A stretch of 64,000 nucleotides of DNA, taken from Tolypocladium sp. Sup5 PDA-1 (lineage: Eukaryota; Ascomycota; Sordariomycetes; Hypocreales; Ophiocordycipitaceae). The stretch spans positions 1 to 64,000 of the forward strand of contig JPHH03000083.1 of the NCBI GenBank assembly GCA_000750105.3, given 5' to 3'. Every line of letters starts with the position of its first letter. The stretch's first letter is position 1. The notes beneath the pieces were generated by a model, which saw only the letters and a program-made list of their open reading frames with translations, was not told where the DNA came from and did no database searches. A program made the translations under genes and the position numbers. Of this stretch, positions 31,126 to 41,881 are shown one piece after another.

Positions 31126-32075
31126 CCCGCCTGGGTCGCCTCCTGACACGGCCGCTACGGGTTCTCCGACCCCAACGATATTTTGACACCTCTAGATTGA
31201 CCCCGCTCGACAAATATGATTCCGTGGAGGTATACTTCAGATCGAGTCTGGAAATGCAAGGTAAGCGCACCCTTGGGACGCAGTTGTCCCTTCCTTTTTG
31301 ACATGAAGTAGAAAGCAATGCCGAGGGAAGGGATGTAGCGGGCATGGCCTCACAGACTCCTAGTGCTTCTGATATCTCTGGCGCAGACCCCTCTGCTCCC
31401 TCGCGGATGTCGACAACGGAATGTGGCATGGGAGAGAGCTTGGATTCCCATGAATTGCATAACGCCTCGCTCATGCTGAAGTACTACTGCTATCATCGTC
31501 CCACGTGGGAAGTCGAGCGGCAGCTTGCCGAGGACGGCCAGGACGATGGCGATGATGCCTACACGGCGCCGGCGATCGACCTTCACATACCGGAGCGCGC
31601 TCGACTCGCGGAGATGCTCTGCCAACAACCAGACAATCTGAGCTTCGATGACTTCGTCCGATTGCGCATTGAGGTTGCCGAGCTCATGGTGGCTCTCAAT
31701 GGTAAACGGGAAACGGTCAAACGGAGGCGCATCTGCAGCATTCCTCAGACCGGCATTCCCATCCCCGTGAAGGAGGAATCGCCAGAGCCCGAGGGATTTC
31801 CGCTTCTCATGGGGAAGACACAGTGTGCGCGTTGTATCGGCGATGAAGCAATGTCCGTTGAGGAGAGAAATTTCTCTTACTGCCGACCGGCCGTGATGAA
31901 TGACCACTTCGACCGCGAGCACTTGGATACTATGAAGAAAATGGAGCGAGACGGCTTCGTCGTTTGTGAACACCCGGAATGTAAGCAGGCGGATCTGAAG
32001 TTGAAAAGCCTTGATCATTTTCGGAATCATGATGCGAGGGTTCATGGTGTCGCTCTTCGGCCCTCGAGATCATAA
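31126..32075 (+). pseudogene. Chimeric remnant: RING-like gene pieces fused to a DUF3435 C-terminus
   Basis: Bases 31126-31180 nearly match 6711-6760 of the RING-like gene. Bases 31205-31260, a 51-bp intron (31261-31311) and 31312-31400 match the region around intron 4 of that gene. The exon from 31312 then departs into 220 residues ending in CARCIGDEAMSVEERNFSYC, VMNDHFDREH, CEHPECK, HFRNHDARVHGV. That Cys/His pattern is the C-terminal region of DUF3435 (FluG-domain) proteins, the class containing Starship captain tyrosine recombinases. The recombinase domain is absent and the earlier exon frame hits a stop (about 31186). The 3' exon alone is open for 243 codons from ATG 31344 and might still be expressed. 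Family call is from memory of the pattern. Confidence 0.6.
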
Positions 32076-32950
32076 GTAGCGAGTCTGGTTGCAATCTCAT
32101 TCCAGCTTTTAGATCCACTTTGTTAGGGCTGCTATTTAATGACATTTTGCATATTTGTGGTTCCTTTTGCTGCAACCGCTAGTTAATTGTGATAGAAATC
32201 ACGCGAAGGAGCACTCTGACACCTGGTTGGCGATGGTGTTGATCATCGGCCGGTAAAGCACTGGGGCCTCAACGAGCACACTACGAGCGCCAAGTGCTGG
32301 ATAGGGCGCCGATTGCTCCCTGAGCGCATAGTGCGGCTCAATGCTAATAACTTGCAAGGGCATCGTGGTTGCTATTCGTATAGTGCCTTGTAGCAGAGCC
32401 CCAAAGGGCAGATTAGCAGCGAGAGAAACGAGCGAGGGACAGCCACTGAGCGGAGCAATCCTTGGAATAGTAGTAATATGCCTGCACAAAGCAGAATTCA
32501 CTCCACATGTGAAAACTATGTGAAATAAGAACACTTGTAGCCGGCGTGTGGGCAGTAATAAGCTCTGCCGATGAGATAAGCAAATTAAGCTTTCTCGATC
32601 CATAAAACTCTCACTTGCAATTGGCAACTGACGCGTTCTGACATCAGTACCAACCTAATAAACCCTGAACCCAGCTTCGTCGATGATTGACGCTGTTACG
32701 TGGCCTGCGCGACATTCCCTGCTTTTCCAGGAATCAAATCTGCTTCAACGGAGCTGCGGACTATGTATGCTATGTCTTCCCCTACAGAGACGCTTCCCAT
32801 ACACTGCAGCCAATATGGTGAGTGTAGCTCATGTGCCACAGGCACCGCCTTATCTAGGTTAGAGCGTCGCGCCTTAGGGTGAGCTTCTACCTTGTGATAA
32901 AGTCTATCGTATGGCCTCTGTCGCGGGTGGTTAGAGTTTGTTAGCGAGTC
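32076..32950. other. Intergenic, no supported gene
   Basis: AT-leaning spacer between the chimeric remnant and the decayed hAT element. Short frames on both strands have no domains. Confidence 0.4.
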
Positions 32951-32954
32951 AAAT

Positions 32955-34420
32955 TCAGCGCTGACTTCAATTCAAGTAAGTCAAGTTCGGGGCTGTAACT
33001 TGATTACTTGAAATAAAAACGTCCGTGAACTTACTTAACTTGAATTGAATTGATATACTTCTAACCCGAGGTCAGGATGAAGCTACTGGTAATATCACGC
33101 CTCCCCTTCATTCCAACCCATCAGTTCCCCACCAATGCTAACGACCTCGCCCACAGTGATGGCTTGATGGCCTAGCCAATTCCGTAGGCATTGTATTTCC
33201 TCTGTAATCTCAGGGCTTAAGCTATGCCTTTGCGAACTTACTGTTAACTTTGTGGCACTTAAAGTGCGCTCAGGATCGACAGACATGGCAGGAATTGCCA
33301 GTACGTCGAGGGCAAACTTGCTCAGACGGGGATATTCTTCTTGGTGATCCTTCCACCAGAGAATAGGATTTAAGTTCTCTCGCCGGACTGGCCCTTGCCT
33401 CATATAAGCTCCGAGCTCATCGTCTTCCTCCATCATATACCGATCGCAGCTCTGCATCCACTGGTCGAATTGGCTAGGCTCGTCTTGCCGAATCGCTTTT
33501 CCTATCACCGTTCTCGCTGGATCGGACCGCTCCTTGGGTGGACACTGCTGTTCAAAAAATTCACGGACACTGTTCTTAGCGTCCCGTAGCCACACTACTT
33601 GCTCGCGGCTAGTCTAGTTCGCCTCAAGCCAGGACATGTTCCAGCGCGGGTGAAGAATGACGGCAGCTGGGTAAAGTGGAGACTGGCCAAGTAGACTGTA
33701 GTACTCGTTAAGCTTTGACCAATAGTTATTGATAGAGATTTGTATGCAGCGTCGGTGGTCATTATCGAGACTCTCAGCTTGCGAGACTGCACCGGTATAG
33801 TCGTCTCGAGTGTGCTGTGGCAAGTGCTTCTCGCGTCTGCGACCCTGGTCAGCTCGCGGAGTATTATATCCTGCAAGACTATTAGCAAAGTGACGTAAGG
33901 CGAGCGAATATGAACTAGAAAGCCGTACTCGTGGTTGCCGAGGCTCGGGCATTCCGTAGCTCATCAGCAGTACCATCAGGCGGCGAGAAGCTCAGCTTTT
34001 GCTCCTTGAAGAAGTTGAGCAAGTACTCTATTCCGATCATCACTTCCCACAAGGCGCCGTAACGTCCTTCCTTGGCCTAACCTTGGCACCGTATGGTAAT
34101 CTCGTAGAGAGGTTTTAGTAGACTCTGTATCTCTACTAAAAGAAGCTAGTCCTGTGGTGAGAGATGATCTTGGATAGGCACACGTTGTCGGGGCTCTGCT
34201 GCCTTCGTTTCGAGGTATGTAATGAAATGGTCAATCTGCTCTCGTTTTCAAATGGCACGCTGGATTATTAGAAAGGTCGAATTCTATCTGGTTTCATTGT
34301 TCTGCATTAGCTCGAGATCGATGACGGCTCGCTCCTCCTCAAAGAGCTGATAATCGTCCTCGTCGCGCTGGTTGCACTGATCCCACTCGAGCTGTCTCGT
34401 CAAAGGGCAGCTGATTGTTG
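32955..34420 (-). mobile_element. Decayed hAT element related to the 47.6-kb copy
   Basis: Minus-strand frames keep, in order, NNETR-stop-NSTFLIIQRAI (about 34290), GALWEVMIGIEYLLNFF, INNYWSKLNEYYSLLGQSPL, AAVILHPRWNMSWLEAN, WLRDAKNSVREFF and the dimerisation end (LNPILWWKDH, FALDVLAIPAMSVDPERTLS, CLRNWLGH). Order and wording parallel the intact transposase at 47860-50532. Stops replace tryptophan codons, and several frameshifts exist. One terminus at about 32958 (CAGCGCTGACTTC) resembles the terminal repeat of the 47.6-kb element, followed by CAATTCAAGTAAGTCAAG-like subterminal motifs. The N-terminal half and the other end are missing. Confidence 0.82.
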
Positions 34421-35846
34421 GCTGGTTCGCCAAAGTCTTGGTCAATGACAGACCAACTTCCTCTTCTTGTGGCCCGCATTCTCCCGGATGGACGTGCAGG
34501 CCGTCAAGTCCGCCCCAATCTTGTCATGGACTGCTTCAAAATGATTCCCTGGCGTCGGCGTTTCATCGCTTGTCGCCGTGCTGTCCACACCTTCAGTCCG
34601 GGACACTTCGTAGCCAACCGTCCGGACATTATTCGTGGCCGTGACACGGCTTTGTTGAGCCTGGTGCAGGCTGTTCAGGAGCCTATCAATAGATGACCTG
34701 CTGCCGCCGTCACTGGGCGCGTGTCCAACATTTTGAGCTGTTCCTGTCATCGCTTGGTCCTCACGGTTCAATTCAGGCGTGCCGATTGCAGTAGAGCGTG
34801 GGTTTTTGCCACTCTTCTGCGCCGCATGAGTGTCCAGCCCGTCGTTTACAGTTGCCTCGATGCCTTTCTGTGCCGAAGAGCCTCGGAACTGCCGCCAGGC
34901 CAGGTTCTTCGTCGCTTCTTACTTCCTAATTGCCAGGACTGCTGCCTAGATAATGCGTCTCTAGCCTGTCAATCAATTAGACTTGGTCGAGACAGGGTAT
35001 GTCTCAAGATACTTGCCAGCTTGTTCAGGTTTGGGATAGTCTCTCCCTCCGGAAGACTTATTGCGACACTGTGGCACTGATGCGTGGGATCCCAGAACGT
35101 CACCATGGCGAAGACGTGTGCCCTGTCGCCCGACTGCTCGGTTTTCGGTAGGAGACTTGGACCACTCTTGCGGGCCTTGGCCGTCTCTCCGACATCGTGT
35201 TCATACACTACAGATGCGGCATGTCTGATTGCAGTTGCACCGCACGTTCGATTGATTGAAGCACGTACACAACAATGCGAGGATTCTGTTCGATGTACTG
35301 TAATTGCCCTCTTCCGTTCACTTTCCACTTGGCTCCCAGTGGACACCTTCGCGGAGTTCAAATCACAATTGAAGCGCGGCTACGGGCTCGAGTGGGCTCG
35401 TTGTGTGCGATAGGACATGGAGCCAAGTCAACTGCTTGCAACTAGCGCTCCTTTGTCCGTCACGGCTTGTCCAGAAGATGACTTGCGGGAGCCGAGTCAT
35501 TGCCGCTGTTCGTTCGACTTCGTACAGTACCGTTCTGGGCGCTGTTCGAAATAGGGTGGGACTATGGGCCAAGATTTTGCTCTTTTTCGGAGCGTTATGG
35601 GAACCGATCGCAAGATGAACAGTTGTCTACAACATGATCACCGCTCCACTGTGAGATTGGGGAGTTTCGTAATATTCTTCCAAAATGATGGCCAGGCGGA
35701 CCTGCGGATTTTCTCGTCTCAATGTCCTCTGTTTGTCGCTCGTCTCGTTGCCTTTTGGTAGTGTTAGTAACATGACCATGACGCCAGAGCAATATACAAC
35801 ATAGAAGAGCCTGTATATGCCTATGTGGGTCTAAGATTGAGCCCAA
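34421..35846 (-). other. Decayed coding-like sequence of unknown origin
   Basis: Minus-strand frames at 34442-34771, 34969-35361 and 35363-35572 are long for chance and locally protein-like (VTFWDPTHQCHSVAISLPEG; QVIFWTSRDGQRSASCK), but I could not join them with credible splice sites and recognise no family. They may be exons of one degenerated gene or transposon-borne sequence. Confidence 0.3.
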
Positions 35847-36405
35847 GAGCCACCTTGTGGCTACTGTTATGAAAGGCTTGTTGAGTCCTTTCGAATGGGG
35901 CGGTTCTAGGCGGGAATGGGATGCTGTAAACGCCGGCTATCTCCTACGGACGAGGCGATCATACAGTAGCGTGACTTTGACATTTGGCTCTTGCCAGTAG
36001 TTGTCCTCTTCTTGACTTGGAGGAGAGGCTGCGGGCCCCACGGCTACGTTGTCGTTTGCCAATAGCAGTGGTGTGTCTTTGATGATTCTCGAAGGCTGTG
36101 TCTGCTCGTTGGCTATGGTCTTCTCAGGACCGCTGTCCTTTTACTGCCTTTCAGAGACTGCATTCTCTGTGGCCACAAGTCCAAAAGATGGCACGGCAAT
36201 CAGTAGCCGTGAAAGGCCTGTTTAGTCCAACCGGACGAGACGTTTTTTCGTGAGGCTTCTACGGGGTAAGCACTTCCCAGGGTTACTGCACTCCTGTCCA
36301 TTTACAGACTTAATGGGTCCGCAGCGATCTTATGCTGCGTTGTCCATTTCTTCCCTTAGACGATGGGTGGATGAATGTCCATCATTGTCCTTCGCGGAGG
36401 CGCCC
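35847..36405 (+). repeat. Dispersed repeat, direct copy at 60.2 kb
   Basis: Aligns collinearly by eye with 60168-60625 (shared landmarks: AAAGGCTTGTTGAGT, TTTGGCTCTT, GAGACTGCAT, TACTGCACTCCTGTCC, CTTAATGGGTC). Identity is moderate, perhaps 65-75 percent, with indels. Not recognised as a known element. Confidence 0.65.
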
Positions 36406-37105
36406 GCTCACGGCGACCGCCAGTCGACAAATTGACAAGATGACTGCGCACAGGAAAAAACACGCCTCATCTTTCCAGGATGTAGGTGAATGCATGTGAT
36501 CTCCATCCCAGAGGGCGTGTAAGTGATTAATCCTGCTTGATACTCCTGTACGGTGGTCCCTTTCGCAGGCGAGCGACGCGCTCGCTCGCTCAAGAACACC
36601 ATACGTTCCTGTTAGCCGGCTCCGGGCATATTCTGAGAAGACCTCTCTGTTCGGTGACCGGAACTGTACGTCAGGTGTCCATCATCCGCCAAGGCAGTCT
36701 ACTTCATCACCAACAACGATGCAAACGCAGTCGTGGCCGTGCCGATTGGAGCCGGCGGAACCCTCTCTGGCGGGACCTCGACGCCCACCGGGGGGAATAA
36801 ACACGTATAGAGTGAAGCCTCCGAGGCAAGCTCTTGGAGAAATGTTCAGAAATGGGCATTGTTTGCATTTAAGTGGCTCCAATCCAATGCCTCGGCAATG
36901 GATAAAGTTTGTCGGGAACTACCCGTCTTGATTAATCATACTCATGGTTGCACACTGCCACAGCCTCGGCAAAGCTGGCTCGAAACTCCAGCTACCCTTT
37001 CTCATGATACGATTATAAACCCTTCTGAAATACCCAATAGCGCAGTACTGCTGTATGTGTGATTTTATGCGCAAGATGGCTTAGAGGATTAGTGCATCGA
37101 ATACT
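36406..37105. other. Intergenic, no supported gene
   Basis: Short frames only. I see no repeats beyond the edges. Confidence 0.35.
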
Positions 37106-37570
37106 CTATGGGGAGAGTATATGTAGTCTCGTTACTAGCAGCGAGGTGAGGGAGAAGCGGGGTCCCGGCCTCCGTAGCATACCTAGGTACCTTGGTCGAT
37201 TATTGACCGAGCAGGCCTTAGGTAGCCTTCCACATTCCAAGTCGGTGTGGCACCCGCGGCACACCTGGATCAGAGCGCCATCGTGTAGCGGAAGGCACTT
37301 CGTGCATTGCTGCAGAGTCGTCGTGGCTTGAAGCAAAGAGGGCGTCAGGAGCCTTTTCCATTCGATGGCAGTGAGCTCATAATGCATCTGTTTCTCGTAG
37401 CATAGAACGCAATGGGCAATCGGCAACGTGTTCTCGTTTGTGAACGCCTCGTAGAACGACTTCGCTGCCTTCACTTGTGGGGAAAGTGAAACCTCTTTGC
37501 ACCAAGATCTTGTTGCTGATGCACGCGCCTTGTCGCGAAAGCGAGATTCATGGTGCTGCAGAATTGTCAA
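37106..37570 (-). mobile_element. Helitron-associated DUF6570-like fragment
   Basis: A 154-codon minus-strand frame contains CVLCYEKQMHYE, then CTKCLPLHDGALIQVCRGCHTDLECGRLPKACSVNN. Paired cysteines followed by G-x-L/I-P-K-x-S-x-N are the hallmark of the N-terminal region (DUF6570) of Helitron Rep/helicase proteins. The frame then leaves the family and no helicase follows, so it is a truncated remnant. Call rests on motif recognition alone. Confidence 0.5.
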
Positions 37571-37824
37571 CCGTTAGGATGCAGTCAGAATCATAGAATG
37601 AAGAGAGCTTGATTTTTCTAATTGAACGAGAAATGACAATCATTATATACATAAGAAAGGGAAGGTCTCCGGGAGTGAGGTTCTTGGCGATGTCGTAAGC
37701 TTGAGACGCAAGCTTGAGGCTGTACGAGGCCTTGGCCCTCCTTGGCCTTGATTGGCGTTGACAAGAATAGACCTCAGAGACTCTCGCTGGAGTTGGGCCG
37801 CGTCTGGCATACGCCGCTGCCTCT

Positions 37825-38088
37825 TCAGCTGCGTGGGCGACGGGCCTGGAGCCGCTTCCTCTTCCCGCGACGCTTTGGCGAAGAACGCCTTCGGCAGGCT
37901 CGGTCTTCAGCGTGCTGGTGATCTATATGCTCCAGCATACGGAGGATCTCGTCATGAGGTACTGTAACCCACCCTTGACGGGTCCGGGCGGTTGTATGGG
38001 GCCTCCGGGAGTGTCGCTGACGGTCCAGATCTTCCAATGTACGACGGATCTCGTCCGGTGACACTATGACTGGCTGTTGCCGGGGCAT
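37825..38088 (-). CDS. Hypothetical Arg-rich protein with two internal repeats
   Basis: From ATG 38088 the frame gives 87 residues. Two similar units, IVSPDEIRRTLEDLDRQRH and VTVPHDEILRMLEHIDHQHA, are about 32 residues apart and both read as amphipathic helices. The tail is Arg/Lys-rich (RRRSSPKRRGKRKR). The repetition suggests real coding history, but no family is recognised and it sits among transposon remnants. Confidence 0.35.
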   Translation of the reverse strand: MPRQQPVIVSPDEIRRTLEDLDRQRHSRRPHTTARTRQGWVTVPHDEILRMLEHIDHQHAEDRACRRRSSPKRRGKRKRLQARRPRS

Positions 38089-38106
38089 GGTCCTAAGCGG
38101 ACGCAA

Positions 38107-39180
38107 ACATGGGTGCCCCGAGGAAAGAGGAAACTTGGGGCGCGGGAGCCTTGAGAGTGCGATGAGAGACTTCTTGGAATAGCCCTTTCCTTACTGTTTA
38201 CGGGGTTCAACGAGTATGTCTGTCTATCACTGCTAAACGTAGTGTTGAGGTACATGGCCGGACCGCCAGACGGTCCTGCTTGGGCCCCGCCATCGTAGAG
38301 GCGATGACGGATGCAGGTGAGGGGAAAGAGACCCTTCGACTGCGAGGTAATCATGCTCCCGTGCGCAACAGACAGGCAGCGAAAGAAAAAAAAACCGCAT
38401 TGTATCGAATTGATTCGACTAATGGGGAGCATTGCTAGGACATAGGACACATAGGAGTGCGTGAAGAGTTCGGTCGGGGATGATCCTCGGTGGAGCTCAT
38501 TGCGGATAACGTCGGATATATAGGGAAGCGCCTACCAGATCATTAGCAATATAATTAATAAATAGGCGAGTACCCTCGGTTACTTTGGATTTTCTTTGTT
38601 CAAGTAGAATCAGCTGATTCAGACGTTGATTGACTTGAAGATTATTGCAGCTTCCCCAAGCTCATGGAGGGAGGACTAAGCTCTATTTATGTTTACCAGG
38701 TGGAGGTCTACAATGACCTGGTGATCTCATATTTCACATTAATTTCTAGGGCAGTAGTGCAAATGCATGTAACCCTCCATCAGCTCTTTGCAAGCGTGAC
38801 GTTGAACATGTCCAATGCATGGACATGCATGAACAACTGAACAACAAGGCAGTGCGTTCTGTCCCACCATTACTTGGCCCGTGTGAGAGATTTTTTTAAT
38901 TGGATAGTCATGAGAGCAAGCAAATATGCATATCTAGGTCGGTGAGATGGATAAACATGTCCAACGACACATGACAAAGGTTGCGAGCCCGGGGGTCCTG
39001 GCTGGGACAGGCTGGACGTTGTATGACGATAAATGTTTCATATCTACCTTAGCCTCTGTCTTTTCTGTGGTGACGACCCCTCTTGACTCTGTCAGTTGCT
39101 TGGTGCTCAACATCGCATGTTTCACGCACACATTCATCGTCCCATTCTGTGTTCGGTTTGCTCTGCGTCAGCGGTAAACG
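38107..39180. other. Intergenic among transposon remnants
   Basis: AT-rich in 38500-38950. Likely the lost 5' part and flank of the hAT fragment that follows. No gene supported. Confidence 0.35.
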
Positions 39181-39777
39181 ATGCGGCAGTTGTTCAATGA
39201 CAGGCGAGGTCCCGGCACAACCAATTACTTCGAGCTTGAATGGAGCCACAACAAGCAATGGGTCAGCGAAGCCAAGAGAGTAGTGCAGGAGGCTTATGCA
39301 AAATACGAGGAAGCAGCTGTGGAAATGGACCCAACAGAGGGATCACCGTGGCGTCAGGAGGAGGAGGAAAAGGGGGATAATGTTGCTGACGGTGCAGTAG
39401 CTCTTGATCCGCTCCAAGAAGCTCGTAAGCGTCGTCAGAGGCTCGCTACCGTTGCAGCGTCAGGCACACGAGGAAAGAAACGGACAAAACTGACCTCCGA
39501 GCTTGACGAGTTTATGGCGAGGGCCAATAAGGCTGACCTAGAAGTTGAGGATCCTCTGGAGTGGTGGGTTCGCCATGCCTCAGACTACCCAGTCCTGTCC
39601 AAGATGGCCTTAGACTTATTCAGTTGCCCAGCAATGAGTGCTGAGTGTGAACGTGTTTTTTCGCAGACGAAGAAGGTCATCACGGACGAACGCAATCGCC
39701 TCAGTTCAGATACGGTGGCAGCCATTGAATGTCAAAAGCACCTGCTTCGATCCGGTATGTTAGCATCGTCAGGATAG
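39181..39777 (+). pseudogene. hAT transposase C-terminal fragment
   Basis: The 198-codon frame begins mid-domain with RQLFNDRRGPGTTNYFE and ends with the hAT dimerisation region: DPLEWWVRHASDYPVLSKMALDLF, CPAMSAECERVFSQTKK, LSSDTVAAIECQKHL. The catalytic core is missing. Its wording differs from the 47.6-kb element, so it is a separate hAT family. Bases 39820-39950 hold repeated ACCAAGCAAAG/CTTTACTTGGTTG motifs typical of hAT subterminal repeats. Confidence 0.82.
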
Positions 39778-40015
39778 GTACGTCAATGCCACGGGTAGCC
39801 ATATCAGGAATGCCACAGTACCAGTCAAGCAACACCAACCAACCAAGTAAAGTAAGCCCTGCTGGTCAAGTAAACCAAGCAAAGCAAAGGGGTTCCTTCA
39901 ACCAAGCAAAGCATAGGGGTGAAATTTTGCTTTACTTGGTTGATGGACACACTGCCTATATATCCGGCTATGCAGTACACCGGTAGTAGGGCACGAGTGA
40001 AGCAACACCTTACAA

Positions 40016-41881
40016 TTACTGCGTCAGCAGTTCAACGGAGTCGAAATCTAAGATATCCGTGCGAGCCGTTCTAGCGGTCTCCTCAACCACCTTCCGGGCA
40101 GCAGCCGAGCGAGGTTTGATGCTCACGCGGTACGGCTTCGGCTTCGTGACGAGTCCCGCTGTGTGTGAACTCCAAGTCAGTGCACTGATTCCTGTGAAGG
40201 CCGGGCAAATTAAGACTTACCAATCTTGTCGTTCAAGTCCAAGGGCGGTTCGCCATGTTCTGGAGATATGTCGAATGCCCAAAGAACGCGGGAAATAACA
40301 ATAAATAGCGAGGCCTCAGCCACAAAGATGCCCTGGCAAAGTCGGCGGCCGAAGCCGTAGTGGAAATGGTCGCGGCGGCGGAAATCCGGATGGTTGGCGC
40401 TGGCAGACGCATGAAGGCCATCACCCAGGAAGCGCTCCGGCATAAAAGCGTCCGGCTCTTCGTAACGGTCTGGGTCGCGATTGAGGTACGTGAGATTGGG
40501 GAATACGATCGTTCCCTTGGGAACTCTCTGGTTACGGTAGACATCACTGTGTGAGGTTGCATGCGGTATGCCCAAGCTTCCGATGGGCGCCCATCTATGG
40601 ACTTCCTTGATGAGCGCACGTATGTACGGCAGATTTGGCTCATCCTCCCATGTGGGCAGACGTGACGACCCAACAACCTGGTCAAGTTCTGAGGCAATGT
40701 CTGAGTATGTTAAGTGTTGTTAGGGGCAATCGTGCGAACTTACCATCGTGGGTAGCACGAACGACGTCTGGGTTTAGAGCCATAACTTTGAAAAAGGACT
40801 GCAACACGCTGCTCGTAGTGTCAGCACCTGCGCCAATCAACATGGCCAAGATGTTAATGGCTTTTTCGTCGTCGATGCCTTCGCTCTCCTGAATCTTGAC
40901 GAGCTCGGAACCAAAGCATCGAGGCTCCTCCCCAGCCTCGACCTGCTTCTTGAGTGTCCTCAGAAACGCTATGTGGAGTGCTGACTCTCGAGCTCGTAGC
41001 TTCATGGCCAGTTTAAGCCATGGCTGGAAGCACTTGGGGAGCTTTTGCAGGATGGGGAAATAATCGAGGAGCAACGTTCCTGGTTGAAAGTCTGCGGATT
41101 ATGCAAAATGAGCAAAGGTAACCATGTTCCAGGGTGGCAGTCCTTACACTTCAACATATCCTCCCACACGTGATAAAACTCCACCATGGTGGGGTGATCA
41201 AGCTGGACGAGTCTGACACCGTACACAGCGCTGAAGATGACGCTAATTGCGAAGCGCTCCGTGTGAGAAAGAAAGCCTTCCGGAACCGTGAGGAGATCTC
41301 GAAGCATGACCTTGGATTCATAATCCTGATATTTGTTGAAAGAGGCGGACTGCTGAGGGCTGAGCAAGTTGTTGTACAGTCGTCGCAGCACGCGGAACTG
41401 CTCGCCCACTCCCGTGGTAACCAGTCTCCAGGGCCAAGCTTGCTCTCTGAAGGAGCTCTGAGCCGGCCTGTCGGAGTACACTGATCCTTTCTAAATGCAA
41501 ACAAAAAGAAAGGCTCAGCCTAGGCTCCAAGATGGAAGTAGGTCGGATAGCGTGGCTAACCTTATCCAGGATTTCCTTCACGTCATTCGCCTTGCTGATG
41601 ATCATGACGGGCTTGGAACTAAACCACAGCATACATGTCCCGCCATACTTGTAGGCGAGTTCCATAAGCTGCTTGTCGGGATTCTTCAGCATCTTGTTGA
41701 AGAAGAAGAGATTGCCCACGAGAGGCCATGGCGTAGGCCCTGGGGGGAAACTCGTCTCCCTCTTCTTAGTTTTCTCAACAGCAAGCCTGCCTTTGAGGGA
41801 AGAAATCAGACATGCACTCAAAAGACACAACAGCAGCCCAGATAGGACAGTCTCCAACGAAAGGGGCTGGATGTGGTCCAT
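40016..41881 (-). CDS. Cytochrome P450 monooxygenase
   Basis: Five exons, 41881-41561, 41490-41148, 41091-40744, 40700-40221 and 40158-40016, join in frame to 544 residues; introns are 70, 56, 43 and 62 bp. An N-terminal membrane anchor (residues about 9-29) is followed by the PPGP hinge at 46-49, the I-helix AGADTT at about 309-314, the K-helix E-x-x-R (EVHR, about 370-373), PERF, and the haem loop YGFGRRLCQG with Cys near 459. The loop has Tyr where most P450s have Phe. Sequence style resembles fungal O-methylsterigmatocystin-oxidoreductase-like P450s; substrate unknown. ATG 41881 is the first ATG of the frame. No stop or frameshift was found. It acts at the ER with an NADPH reductase. Confidence 0.92.

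Noticed and set aside
31350..32045. 231-codon frame antisense to the DUF3435-like exon
   Set aside because: The sense strand has recognisable Cys/His motifs; the antisense frame has none and is a shadow.
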